Of a DNA stretch of 64,000 bases, positions 29,417 to 36,280 are shown piece by piece. Position 1 is the stretch's first letter, and every line of letters begins with the position of its first letter. The position numbers were made by a program, and so were the translations under genes. Source of the DNA: Nocardia asteroides (lineage in GTDB: Bacteria > Actinomycetota > Actinomycetes > Mycobacteriales > Mycobacteriaceae); assembly GCF_900637185.1 (NCBI RefSeq), contig NZ_LR134352.1, forward strand, positions 2,160,001 through 2,224,000, written 5' to 3'. The notes beneath the pieces are model-generated. The model did not search any database and was not told where the DNA came from. It saw nothing but the letters and a program-made list of their open reading frames with translations.

Positions 29417-30447
29417 GCGCTCACCCCGGCGGGATCGCGCACGACCCGACATCGCGCCCAGCCGCGCGCCTCGACGCCGGGCGACGCGATCGTCACGGGT
29501 TCGCGCGCCGGTGCGCCGAACAGGTCGTTGGCCCGGCACCAGTCGTCGTCGTAGATGGTGCGCAGGTAGCGGTGCGGGCCGTCGGGGAACACGGTCAGCA
29601 CCCGTGCGCCGGGTTCGCGCTCGGCGACCCAGCCGGCGACCAGCGCGGCGGCCCCGGTACTCCAGCCGCCGGCGATGCCGGTCGCGGCCGCGAGCCGACG
29701 GCAGGCGGCGACGGCCTCGGTCGCGCCCACCCAGTGCACCTCCTCGAAATCGGCGTAGGCCACATTGCGCGGCAGGATGCTGCTGCCCAGCCCGCGCATC
29801 AGCCTGCGCCGGTCGGGCTGGCCGAAGATCCGGGAGCCGACCGCGTCGACCCCGATCACCCGCAGGTCCGGCCAGCGGGTGCGCAACACCCTGGTCAGGC
29901 CGGCGCAGTGCCCACCGGAGCCGATGGAGGCGACCAGCACGTCGACCGCGTCGACCTGGTCGAGGATCTCCGCGCCCATCGCGTCGTAGCCGCCCGCGTT
30001 GTCGGGGTTGTCGTACTGGTCGGGCCAGTAGGCGCCCGGGAGGGCGGCGAGTCGTTCGGCGAGCCGGTCCAGCCGGGCCCGCTGCCAGCCGCCGGTGGGG
30101 TGCGGGGTGTCGACGACATCGATCTCCACGCCGAAAGCGTTGAACAGGGAACGCAATTCGGGCTCCAGCTCGGCGTCGACCACCAGCACCACCGGATGCC
30201 CGAGTGCCTTGCCCGCCAGCGCCAGGCCCATTCCGAGCGTGCCGCTGGTGGATTCGACGATGGTGGCGCCCGGCGCCAGATCGCCACGCGCGGCGGCGGC
30301 GCGCAGCATGGCGACCGCGGCGCGCGCCTTCATGCCCGCGATGCTCGCCGCTTCGAGTTTGGCGGTGTACCAGCTGTTTCCGGCTCGGATCGGCACGGCG
30401 GGGGTGTTCCCGATCAGCCGCAGCAGGGCCGGTTGCGGCGTGCTCAT
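29413..30447 (-). CDS. PLP-dependent cysteine synthase family enzyme
   Basis: A 344-aa fold-type II PLP enzyme. The opening LLRLIGNTPAVPI, the putative Schiff-base Lys40 in SIAGMKARAA, the phosphate/PLP loop ESTSGTLGMGLALA and SIGSGGHCAGLTRVLR are family hallmarks. The lysine context differs from true cysteine synthases, so another nucleophile is likely. Close functional analogues are SbnA-type enzymes, which join O-phosphoserine and an amino acid to build aminopolycarboxylate siderophore units; no SbnB-like dehydrogenase is present. GTG/ATG overlaps on both sides couple it to the DUF364 and MFS genes. Confidence 0.88.
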   Translation of the reverse strand: MSTPQPALLRLIGNTPAVPIRAGNSWYTAKLEAASIAGMKARAAVAMLRAAAARGDLAPGATIVESTSGTLGMGLALAGKALGHPVVLVVDAELEPELRSLFNAFGVEIDVVDTPHPTGGWQRARLDRLAERLAALPGAYWPDQYDNPDNAGGYDAMGAEILDQVDAVDVLVASIGSGGHCAGLTRVLRTRWPDLRVIGVDAVGSRIFGQPDRRRLMRGLGSSILPRNVAYADFEEVHWVGATEAVAACRRLAAATGIAGGWSTGAAALVAGWVAEREPGARVLTVFPDGPHRYLRTIYDDDWCRANDLFGAPAREPVTIASPGVEARGWARCRVVRDPAGVSA

Positions 30448-31268
30448 CGCGGCTCCCGGTAGGTCACGATGGTGCTCGGTCCGCCGTCGAGGGAGAAGAA
30501 CGGATACGGCTCCGCCGAGATCGCGTGCACACCCGCGCCGAGGAACCAGGGCAGCACCGCGCTGCCGGTCTGGGCGAACAGCACCAGCGGCAGCGCGCGC
30601 TCCTGGGCGATGGCCCTGAGCTCGTCGAAACTGCCGTTGCTCAGGGTCATTCCGGTGACCAGCAGGGCGTCGTAGCCGGCCGGAGCCGCCGCCACGGACT
30701 CGTAGACCGGCTCTCCCCATTCGGTGACGCCACCGGCGAGATCGCAGGGCAGATAGCCGATCTCGCGGGTCCGCAGCTCGGCGAGCAGTGACCCGACCAC
30801 ACCGACAACCAGGACGTTCCGCACTCCCGCGGGCAGCAGGTCGGCCACGGTGGCCGCCCGGCTCCGCGACTTCGCCAGCGAGGACGGCCCGTCGATCACC
30901 ACCGGCTCACCGGTGACTCCGCCCGCGCACGGATGCGGGCGGGTGTGCATGAGGTAGGCGTCGAGGGCGGCGATCCCGACCTCGGGGCGCGGATGCGCCA
31001 GCAGGTCGGCGATCGTCGCCGCGACACAGTCGTCGACGAGTTCGCCGGTGGCCGTGCCGGGTTCGAGTCCGCAGGACCCCACGGCCGCGCCGAGCCGGAT
31101 GCTCAGGATCTCGTTGCGGTAGCTGGTGGTGCGGCCCGCGTGTCGGGTGCCGTAGGTGGTGCGGAACGCTGTCGCCGCCCGCAGCGTGGCCGGATCGGGA
31201 CCGAGCCTGCCCGCGCGGGCCCACTCCACGAGTTCGGTGACCGAGCCGGGCTGTGTCGAGACCGTCAC
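30444..31268 (-). CDS. DUF4213/DUF364 putative heavy-metal chelation protein
   Basis: A 274-aa protein. The N-terminal half has an enolase-N-like DUF4213 pattern (TTYGTRHAGRTTSYRNE, LMHTRPHPCAGG) and the C-terminal half a DUF364 Rossmann-like domain: VRNVLVVGVVGSLLAELR, YDALLVTGMTLSNGSFDEL, ERALPLVLFAQTG. The family is annotated as putative heavy-metal chelation and often sits next to metal ABC transporters, but no reaction is established. Two cysteines (PHPCAGG, YLPCDLAGG) are candidate ligands or active-site residues. Coupled to the ATP-grasp gene by GTGA. Confidence 0.82.
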   Translation of the reverse strand: MTVSTQPGSVTELVEWARAGRLGPDPATLRAATAFRTTYGTRHAGRTTSYRNEILSIRLGAAVGSCGLEPGTATGELVDDCVAATIADLLAHPRPEVGIAALDAYLMHTRPHPCAGGVTGEPVVIDGPSSLAKSRSRAATVADLLPAGVRNVLVVGVVGSLLAELRTREIGYLPCDLAGGVTEWGEPVYESVAAAPAGYDALLVTGMTLSNGSFDELRAIAQERALPLVLFAQTGSAVLPWFLGAGVHAISAEPYPFFSLDGGPSTIVTYREPR

Positions 31269-32524
31269 GCGGCACCACCGGCGAGTTCGAAGCGCAGATC
31301 GGCGATCAGCTTCCGCGCCAGTTCACCCGCGGCGCCGGGTGTCTCGTCGGCGATCATGACGTGGCCGAGGTAGCTGTTGTTGTCGGAGGCGGGCCGGACG
31401 CTGCGTCCGGGCGCGGCCAGCGTGTGCTCGACGACTCGCGGATCCTCGGCCCAGTGTTCGGCGCCGGTGATCCCGGTGAGTTCGCCGGTCGCGTCCGGCA
31501 CCGCGAACGCGATGGCGGCGCTGCCGGTGCCGGTGTGGCGCGGGGTCAGGTCGGGCGAGCCGCCCGCGGCGAGGTCGGCGTACACGGCGGCCAGGTCGAT
31601 GCCGGTGACGCGGCGCACGAGCTCGCTGATGCGGTTGCCACCGGGGCGCGGATTCACCTCGATCAGGCGCGGACCCGATGCGCCGAGCCGGATCTCGGTG
31701 TGCGCCACCGTGGCGTCCAGCCGCAGAGCGGTGACCGCGGCCACGGCCAGATCGACGACCGCGGCGGTGTCGGCGGCCGACAGCGCGGCCGGGAACATGT
31801 GGCCCGATTCGATGTAGGCGGGCGCGCCGGTGAGCTGTTTGTCGGTGACGCCGAGCACGGTCGTGCGGCCGTCCACGGTGACGGTCTCCACGCTGAATTC
31901 CGGTCCGTCCACGCACTCCTCGAGCAGCACCCGGGGTGAGCGCCGCTGTGCGCGCGCGTTCACCGGGAACCCGGCGATGCGGTCGACGGCGGCGCGCAGT
32001 TCGTCCGCGTCGGCGACCCGGCGTACGAACATCCCGCCGCACAGATCGACCGGTTTCACCACCAGCGGAAAGCCGATTTCGGTTGCGGCCGTGACTGTCT
32101 CGTCCCAGGTCTCCACGACCGCGAAGGCGGGCTGGGCCACACCCGCGGCACGGCAGACGGCCCGGGTGCGGTCCTTGGCGCACGCGTCGGCCACCGCGTC
32201 GCGGCCGGGGCCGGGCAGGCCCAGATCGGCGGCGATCGCGGCGACCGTCGGCAGGTAGTAGTCGCACGAGGTGAGGACGCCGTCGAAGGCGAAGACCTCG
32301 TGCAGCCTGCGCACGTACGGCAGCAGGGCCGCCTCGTCGTTGGTCTCGGCGGTGAACACGTTGCCGGCGCCGAGCAGCGGATGCGGCGACGGGCTGCCCG
32401 CGCGCAGGTAGTGGCCGAGATCCCTGGTCAGGAAGCTGAATCGGTGTCCGGTGTCCTCGATTGCCTTCGGGAGCAGGGTGCTCATCGAGCCGACCCAGCT
32501 CTCCACCATCAGCAGATGTCCCAC
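31265..32524 (-). CDS. ATP-grasp ligase
   Basis: A 419-aa ATP-grasp enzyme (carnosine synthase / L-amino acid ligase style). The ATP lysine lies in FPLVVKPVDLCGG, the glycine-poor loop follows, and the Mg ligands are Glu and Asn in HTEIRLGASGPRLIEVNPRPGGNR. Such enzymes join a carboxylate to an amine through an acyl phosphate. It is the first gene of the operon, 26 bp from the Fur-family box. It probably forms an amide in the operon's product (inference). The start ATG is not preceded by a clear Shine-Dalgarno, so start confidence is moderate; leaderless translation is possible. Confidence 0.9.
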   Translation of the reverse strand: MGHLLMVESWVGSMSTLLPKAIEDTGHRFSFLTRDLGHYLRAGSPSPHPLLGAGNVFTAETNDEAALLPYVRRLHEVFAFDGVLTSCDYYLPTVAAIAADLGLPGPGRDAVADACAKDRTRAVCRAAGVAQPAFAVVETWDETVTAATEIGFPLVVKPVDLCGGMFVRRVADADELRAAVDRIAGFPVNARAQRRSPRVLLEECVDGPEFSVETVTVDGRTTVLGVTDKQLTGAPAYIESGHMFPAALSAADTAAVVDLAVAAVTALRLDATVAHTEIRLGASGPRLIEVNPRPGGNRISELVRRVTGIDLAAVYADLAAGGSPDLTPRHTGTGSAAIAFAVPDATGELTGITGAEHWAEDPRVVEHTLAAPGRSVRPASDNNSYLGHVMIADETPGAAGELARKLIADLRFELAGGAA

Positions 32525-32549
32525 GTAGCCTCCCAGCCTCGAGCAAGGT

Positions 32550-32568
32550 GCTAATGATAACCATTATC
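32550..32568. promoter_or_regulatory. Fur-family (Fur/Zur) operator
   Basis: GCTAATGATAACCATTATC agrees with the classic Fur box GATAATGATAATCATTATC at 17 of 19 bases, in DNA that is otherwise about 70% GC. It lies between the ATP-grasp operon start (32524) and the divergent secreted protein (32625), so it can control both. Whether the repressor is zinc- or iron-responsive is not decided by the sequence; in actinobacteria iron control usually uses IdeR/DtxR boxes, which favours Zur. Confidence 0.8.
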
Positions 32569-32624
32569 GTTATTGTTGCGATAGTCGAGCGCTCGTTCGA
32601 CGTGGACAAGATGAGGAAAACCGC

Positions 32625-33326
32625 ATGTTGATGAGGAAAATCGTTGTGCCCGCCGTGCTTTCGCTGGCCGCCCTGACGGTCACCGCGGGCACGGTCCAGG
32701 CGCAGGAACCGGAGCGGCCGATCGGATTCACCGCGCACGCCACCGACACCGCCTCGATCATCGAGATCGACGCCGGTTCGCTGGTGGTGGCCGACGGGGC
32801 GCTGCAGGTGCGCGACGGCGCGGGCACCGTGGTGGCCGCCACCCCGCTGACCTTCGCCGTGGACGACTTCCGGTTCCCCATCGCGGCCGAGATCTCCGGC
32901 CGCACCGCCACCCTCACCCCGCAGCTGAGCATGGACAAGGCCGTCTACCAGCCGGTCGCGCTGCCGTTCGAGGACAAGGCGCCGTGGAAGTCCGAATACG
33001 ACCGTGAGCAGGCCGCCTGGTCGCGGATGACCAGCACCATCTCCCTCGGCGCCGCGGTCGGCACCCTGGTCGGCGGCCTGGGTGGCGCCGCGGTGGGCTG
33101 CGTGCTCGGCGGCATCGTCGGCGCCACGGTGGCCTCGGCCACGATCATCGGCCTGTTCGGCCCGTTCCTGCCCGCCGCCGCGGTGGGCTGCGTCGGCGGC
33201 ATCCTCGCCGTCGGCGCCCTCGGCACGGTCGCCGGCCAGATCCTGGTCACCGCCCCCGTCGCCATCGGCGCCGCCATCCAGTACGTCACCACCATCAACC
33301 AGCCCTTCACCCCACCGGCGAAGTGA
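32625..33326 (+). CDS. Secreted Gly-zipper protein, unknown function
   Basis: A 233-aa protein with a cleavable signal peptide (MRKIVVPAVLSLAALTVTAG, cut after VQA). The mature N-terminal half is beta-rich and acidic; the C-terminal half is a glycine/alanine-rich hydrophobic region (AAVGTLVGGLGGAAVGCVLGG, GLFGPFLPAAAVGCVGG) resembling Gly-zipper membrane inserts common in Nocardia and Rhodococcus secreted proteins. ATGs at 32625 and 32631 are both possible; AGGAAA precedes the first. It is divergent from the metallophore-like operon and shares the Fur-family box, so metal control is plausible. Confidence 0.75.
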   Translation: MLMRKIVVPAVLSLAALTVTAGTVQAQEPERPIGFTAHATDTASIIEIDAGSLVVADGALQVRDGAGTVVAATPLTFAVDDFRFPIAAEISGRTATLTPQLSMDKAVYQPVALPFEDKAPWKSEYDREQAAWSRMTSTISLGAAVGTLVGGLGGAAVGCVLGGIVGATVASATIIGLFGPFLPAAAVGCVGGILAVGALGTVAGQILVTAPVAIGAAIQYVTTINQPFTPPAK

Positions 33327-33342
33327 CCTGACCGGGTGACAT

Positions 33343-33396
33343 GAGTCGGCCCGCGCCGGGTGCGGCATTGCCCGCGCGCCCGGCGCGGGCCGACTC
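33343..33396. terminator. Long perfect hairpin
   Basis: GAGTCGGCCCGCGCCGGG (33343-33360) pairs perfectly with CCCGGCGCGGGCCGACTC (33379-33396): an 18-bp stem with an 18-base loop. It begins 17 bp after the secreted-protein stop and probably terminates it. No T tract. Confidence 0.65.
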
Positions 33397-33461
33397 TGTG
33401 GGTTCTCGGAGGAAATTGGTTACCGCCGCAAATGGGTGTCGGATCGCATTACGCTGCGGCT

Positions 33462-34886
33462 ATGAGCACCACGGTCCATGGATTCACCGACGATGCACTC
33501 GGGACGCTCGACGCGGTCGGGGTCGCCGCGGCCCTGCGGGCGGGGGAGGTGAGCCGGGCCGAGGTGATCGCGGCGGCGGTCGCGCGGACGCGGGTGGTGG
33601 ATCCGAGTCTGGACGCGGTGCAGGTGGCGTGTTTCGAGCGGGCGGCCGCGGCGCCGGAGGGGGCGGGGGTGTTCGCCGGGGTACCCGCGTTCGTCAAGGA
33701 CAACACCGATATCGCCGGCCTGCCCAGCTGTCACGGGTCGGCGGCGTTCACGCCGCGCCCGGCCACGGCCACCGGTGGGCCCGGCGCGCAGTTCCTGCAT
33801 TCGGGGGTGGTGGTGCTCGGGAAGTCGACACTGCCCGAGTTCGGGCTCACCGCCAGCACCGAGTTCACCGACCGGGCGCCGACGCGCAATCCGTGGAACA
33901 CCGAGTACTCGGCGGGTGCGTCCTCGGGTGGATCGGCGGCGCTGGTGGCGGCGGGCGTGGTGCCGATCGCGCACGCCAACGACGGTGGCGGGTCGATCCG
34001 GATTCCGGCCGCGGCCAACGGCCTGGTCGGGCTGAAACCCACCCGCAACCGGCTGCTCGACCAGCCCGGCGCCCGGCAACTGCCGGTGCACCTGGTCACC
34101 GAGGGCGTGCTCACCCGCTCGGTCCGCGACACCGCGCACTACCTGGCCGCCGTCGAGCGATTCCACCCGAATCCGAAACTGGCGCCGATCGGCCTCATCG
34201 AGGGTCCGAGCGCCAAGCGGCTGCGGATCGGCCTGATCACCGCCGACGTCCTGGGCCGCCCGGTGCACGCCGACAATGCCGCCGTGCTGGCCTCGGCCAC
34301 CGCGATCCTCGGTGGGCTCGGCCACGAGATCGTGGAGACCAGCCTGGCGGTGGACCCGCGGTTCATCGAGGACTTCAAGCGGTACTGGGCGGTGATGGCC
34401 GCGGCCATGACGCTGTCGTTCCGGATCGGTCACCGTGACCACTTCGACGTCGCCAAGCTCGACCCGTTCACCACCGGGCTGATCGGCCTGGCCAAGCGCA
34501 ATCCGCTCGCCGCCGCGGCCGCGGCCTGGCGGCTGCGCTCGGGCACCGCCACCTACGACCGGCATTTCGCCGAGGTCGACGTGCTGCTCACGCCGGTGCT
34601 CTCGCATCCGGCGCCGCGGATCGGCGAGCTGGCACCGGGCCAGCCCTTCGGCGACCTGTTCGCGAAACTGGTCGACTACGTGGGATTCACGCCGCTCAAC
34701 AATGTGGGCGGCGGGCCCGCGGTGTCGCTGCCGCACGGGCTGCTGCCGCACGGTATGCCCGGCTCGGTCCAGCTCGCGGGCCGCCGGGGCGACGAGCGGA
34801 CGCTGCTCGACCTGGCCTACCAGCTGGAGGCGGCGAGCCCGTTCCCGCGCATCGTCGACCGCACGGCGGCCGAGGGCGCGGCCTGA
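33462..34886 (+). CDS. Amidase signature family hydrolase
   Basis: A 474-aa amidase. The Ser-cisSer-Lys triad is readable: Lys in VPAFVKDNTD, the two serines in GASSGGSAALVAAGVVPIA and the following DGGGSIRIPAAANGLVGLKPT. It hydrolyses an amide bond; family substrates are diverse (fatty amides, nitrile-derived amides, GatA homologues). No gatB/gatC or nitrilase is adjacent, so a catabolic amidase is most likely. The ATG at 33462 was chosen since the extended ORF runs into the hairpin. Close members in actinobacteria are annotated simply as amidase. Confidence 0.92.
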   Translation: MSTTVHGFTDDALGTLDAVGVAAALRAGEVSRAEVIAAAVARTRVVDPSLDAVQVACFERAAAAPEGAGVFAGVPAFVKDNTDIAGLPSCHGSAAFTPRPATATGGPGAQFLHSGVVVLGKSTLPEFGLTASTEFTDRAPTRNPWNTEYSAGASSGGSAALVAAGVVPIAHANDGGGSIRIPAAANGLVGLKPTRNRLLDQPGARQLPVHLVTEGVLTRSVRDTAHYLAAVERFHPNPKLAPIGLIEGPSAKRLRIGLITADVLGRPVHADNAAVLASATAILGGLGHEIVETSLAVDPRFIEDFKRYWAVMAAAMTLSFRIGHRDHFDVAKLDPFTTGLIGLAKRNPLAAAAAAWRLRSGTATYDRHFAEVDVLLTPVLSHPAPRIGELAPGQPFGDLFAKLVDYVGFTPLNNVGGGPAVSLPHGLLPHGMPGSVQLAGRRGDERTLLDLAYQLEAASPFPRIVDRTAAEGAA

Positions 34887-35117
34887 TCAGCTCTGGCGCA
34901 CCGCGACATTGATCGGTCGCAACCGGCCCGGGCTCACGGTGCCCGCCTCGAAAGCCCAGTGCTCGCCGCGCCAGCCGGGGTAGTCGGCATGCCAGCGGGC
35001 GATCAGGCGCGGGTCCTCGAGCGAGGCGACGACGCCGGCCGATCCGGTGTACTGCAGCCGCTCGTACTTGTGGCGGGTGACGGTGTCGACCGCGGCGACG
35101 GTGGCGAGGGAAGACAT
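34887..35117 (-). CDS. Small hypothetical protein
   Basis: A 76-aa basic protein starting MSSLATVAAVDTVTRHKYER, with a compact aromatic-rich core (WHADYPGWRGEHWAFEAG). The ATG is preceded by GGAAGGATC. It converges on the amidase, with the two stop codons directly adjacent. I recognise no domain. Codon third-position GC and the ribosome site support it as a gene. Confidence 0.6.
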   Translation of the reverse strand: MSSLATVAAVDTVTRHKYERLQYTGSAGVVASLEDPRLIARWHADYPGWRGEHWAFEAGTVSPGRLRPINVAVRQS

Positions 35118-35305
35118 GGGTGATCCTTCCGGGATCGAGGAGAGGGGTGATCGACCTGACGAGGCGCTCCCGGACCGATGGCCCGGATGCCGCGGTGGCG
35201 CGTCACCGCTCGACGCCGAGTATGCCGCGCGCGACGACACTACGCGCAGTGTTTTGAAAATCCTGTTCTTCTGATTAACGGTTACCCGTCATCGGCCGGT
35301 CGCGA

Positions 35306-35782
35306 TCACCACGACGGGCGCACCCGGCCCGGCGTGACCACCCGGGCGATGGCATTCCTGAGCTGCGCCAAGCTTGCCGGGCCGAGGGTGTCGGCCCAGC
35401 GGGCGGTGAAGTCGGCGGCGGCCGCGTCGGCGGCTCTGGTGCAGGCCCAGCCGCGCTCGGTGAGGGTGATCAGCCGGGCGCGCGCGTCGCGCGGGTGGGG
35501 ATTGCGCGCGGCGTAGCCCTTGGTCACCAGCTCGTCGACGAGCTGACTGGCCGCCTGCTTGGTGACGCCGAGGTGCTCGGCGATCTCGCCCACGGTCGCG
35601 CCGTCGGGCGCCATCCGGACGAAGGCGAAACCGTGCGCGGGCCGGATGTCGGTGAAGCCCGCCGCCGTCACGCCCGCCTGGATCGCGGTGCTCACCTCGG
35701 CGGCCGCCGCCAGCAGGAGCAGGGGCAGATCGCCTGCCGGTGGGGGTTTCTCGGGCACGTCGGTCATTCTGGCACTTGACAT
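35306..35782 (-). CDS. MarR family transcriptional regulator
   Basis: A 158-aa winged-helix regulator: helices 1-2 (LLLAAAAEVSTAIQAGVTAAGF), the recognition unit TVGEIAEHLGVTKQAASQLVDELVTKGYAARNPHPRDARARLITLTERG with the MarR wing (DxRxRxxxLT pattern, split for reading), and a C-terminal dimer helix. No Shine-Dalgarno is visible before ATG 35782 or the next ATG at 35767; TAGATT seven bases upstream could be a -10 of a leaderless transcript. It is divergent from the cupin gene and probably represses it and itself through the repeat sites between them. Confidence 0.85.
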   Translation of the reverse strand: MSSARMTDVPEKPPPAGDLPLLLLAAAAEVSTAIQAGVTAAGFTDIRPAHGFAFVRMAPDGATVGEIAEHLGVTKQAASQLVDELVTKGYAARNPHPRDARARLITLTERGWACTRAADAAAADFTARWADTLGPASLAQLRNAIARVVTPGRVRPSW

Positions 35783-35829
35783 GATGGTCAATCTACTTGA
35801 CTATATGGACAAGCAGCTTGACTATTTGG
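35775..35829. promoter_or_regulatory. Three direct-repeat operators in MarR/cupin interval
   Basis: CTTGACATGATGG (35775), CTTGACTATATGG (35796) and CTTGACTATTTGG (35817) are spaced exactly 21 bp apart, two helical turns. The first is also a perfect inverted repeat, TTGAC-N6-GTCAA; the second has one mismatch in its right arm; in the third the right arm is replaced by the cupin ribosome site. This layout fits cooperative MarR binding. Confidence 0.65.
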
Positions 35830-35838
35830 GAGGCATAC

Positions 35839-36213
35839 ATGCCGGTCGTCCGTTCCGCCGACGCGCAGGTCCACGAAATCCACAACGCCCGCTTCACCTC
35901 GCTCGTCCGTCCCGGCACCGGCAGTGCCGAACTCTGCGTCTGGCAGACCGAGATCGCGCCCGACTCGGAGGGCGTGCCGCACCGGATCCTGGGCGAGGAG
36001 GCCTTCGTCCTGCTCTCCGGCGCGGTGACGATCACGATCGACGGTGAATCCGTGCCGATGCGGGCCGGCGACGCCGCGGTCGCACCCGCCGGTTCGATGC
36101 TCGGCATCTCCAACGCCGCGGCCGAGCCCGCGGTGTTCCTGGTGACCGTGCGAGCCGGGTTCTCGGCGCAGCTGCCCGACGGGTCCACTTTCGTTCCGCC
36201 CTGGGCATCCTGA
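35839..36213 (+). CDS. Cupin domain protein
   Basis: A 124-aa single-domain cupin: conserved motif 1 is replaced by PHRILGEEAFVLLSGAVTITIDGE and motif 2 by AGDAAVAPAGSMLGISNAAAEPA. Few histidines remain, so metal binding is uncertain. The ATG follows GGGAGGCATAC. A small-molecule sensor or quercetinase-like isomerase role is possible but not shown. Divergent from the MarR regulator, which likely controls it. Confidence 0.83.
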   Translation: MPVVRSADAQVHEIHNARFTSLVRPGTGSAELCVWQTEIAPDSEGVPHRILGEEAFVLLSGAVTITIDGESVPMRAGDAAVAPAGSMLGISNAAAEPAVFLVTVRAGFSAQLPDGSTFVPPWAS

Positions 36214-36244
36214 ACCGTCACGGTGCCTGTTCTTGGCATTGAAC

Positions 36245-36280
36245 TTGAAAGTTCGGTCGCCCGAACAATATAATTCTGGA
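36245..36280 (+). promoter_or_regulatory. Sigma-A-type promoter with operator in the spacer
   Basis: TTGAAA (36245-36250), an 18-bp spacer and TATAAT (36269-36274) form a near-consensus promoter whose expected start coincides with the ATG at 36281, so the mRNA would be leaderless. The palindrome GTTCGG-TCGC-CCGAAC (36251-36266) fills the spacer, where a bound repressor would block RNA polymerase. Confidence 0.7.

Noticed and set aside
32611..32640. Two copies of ATGAGGAAAA 20 bp apart near the secreted-protein start
   Set aside because: Short and likely coincidental with ribosome-site and start-codon usage.
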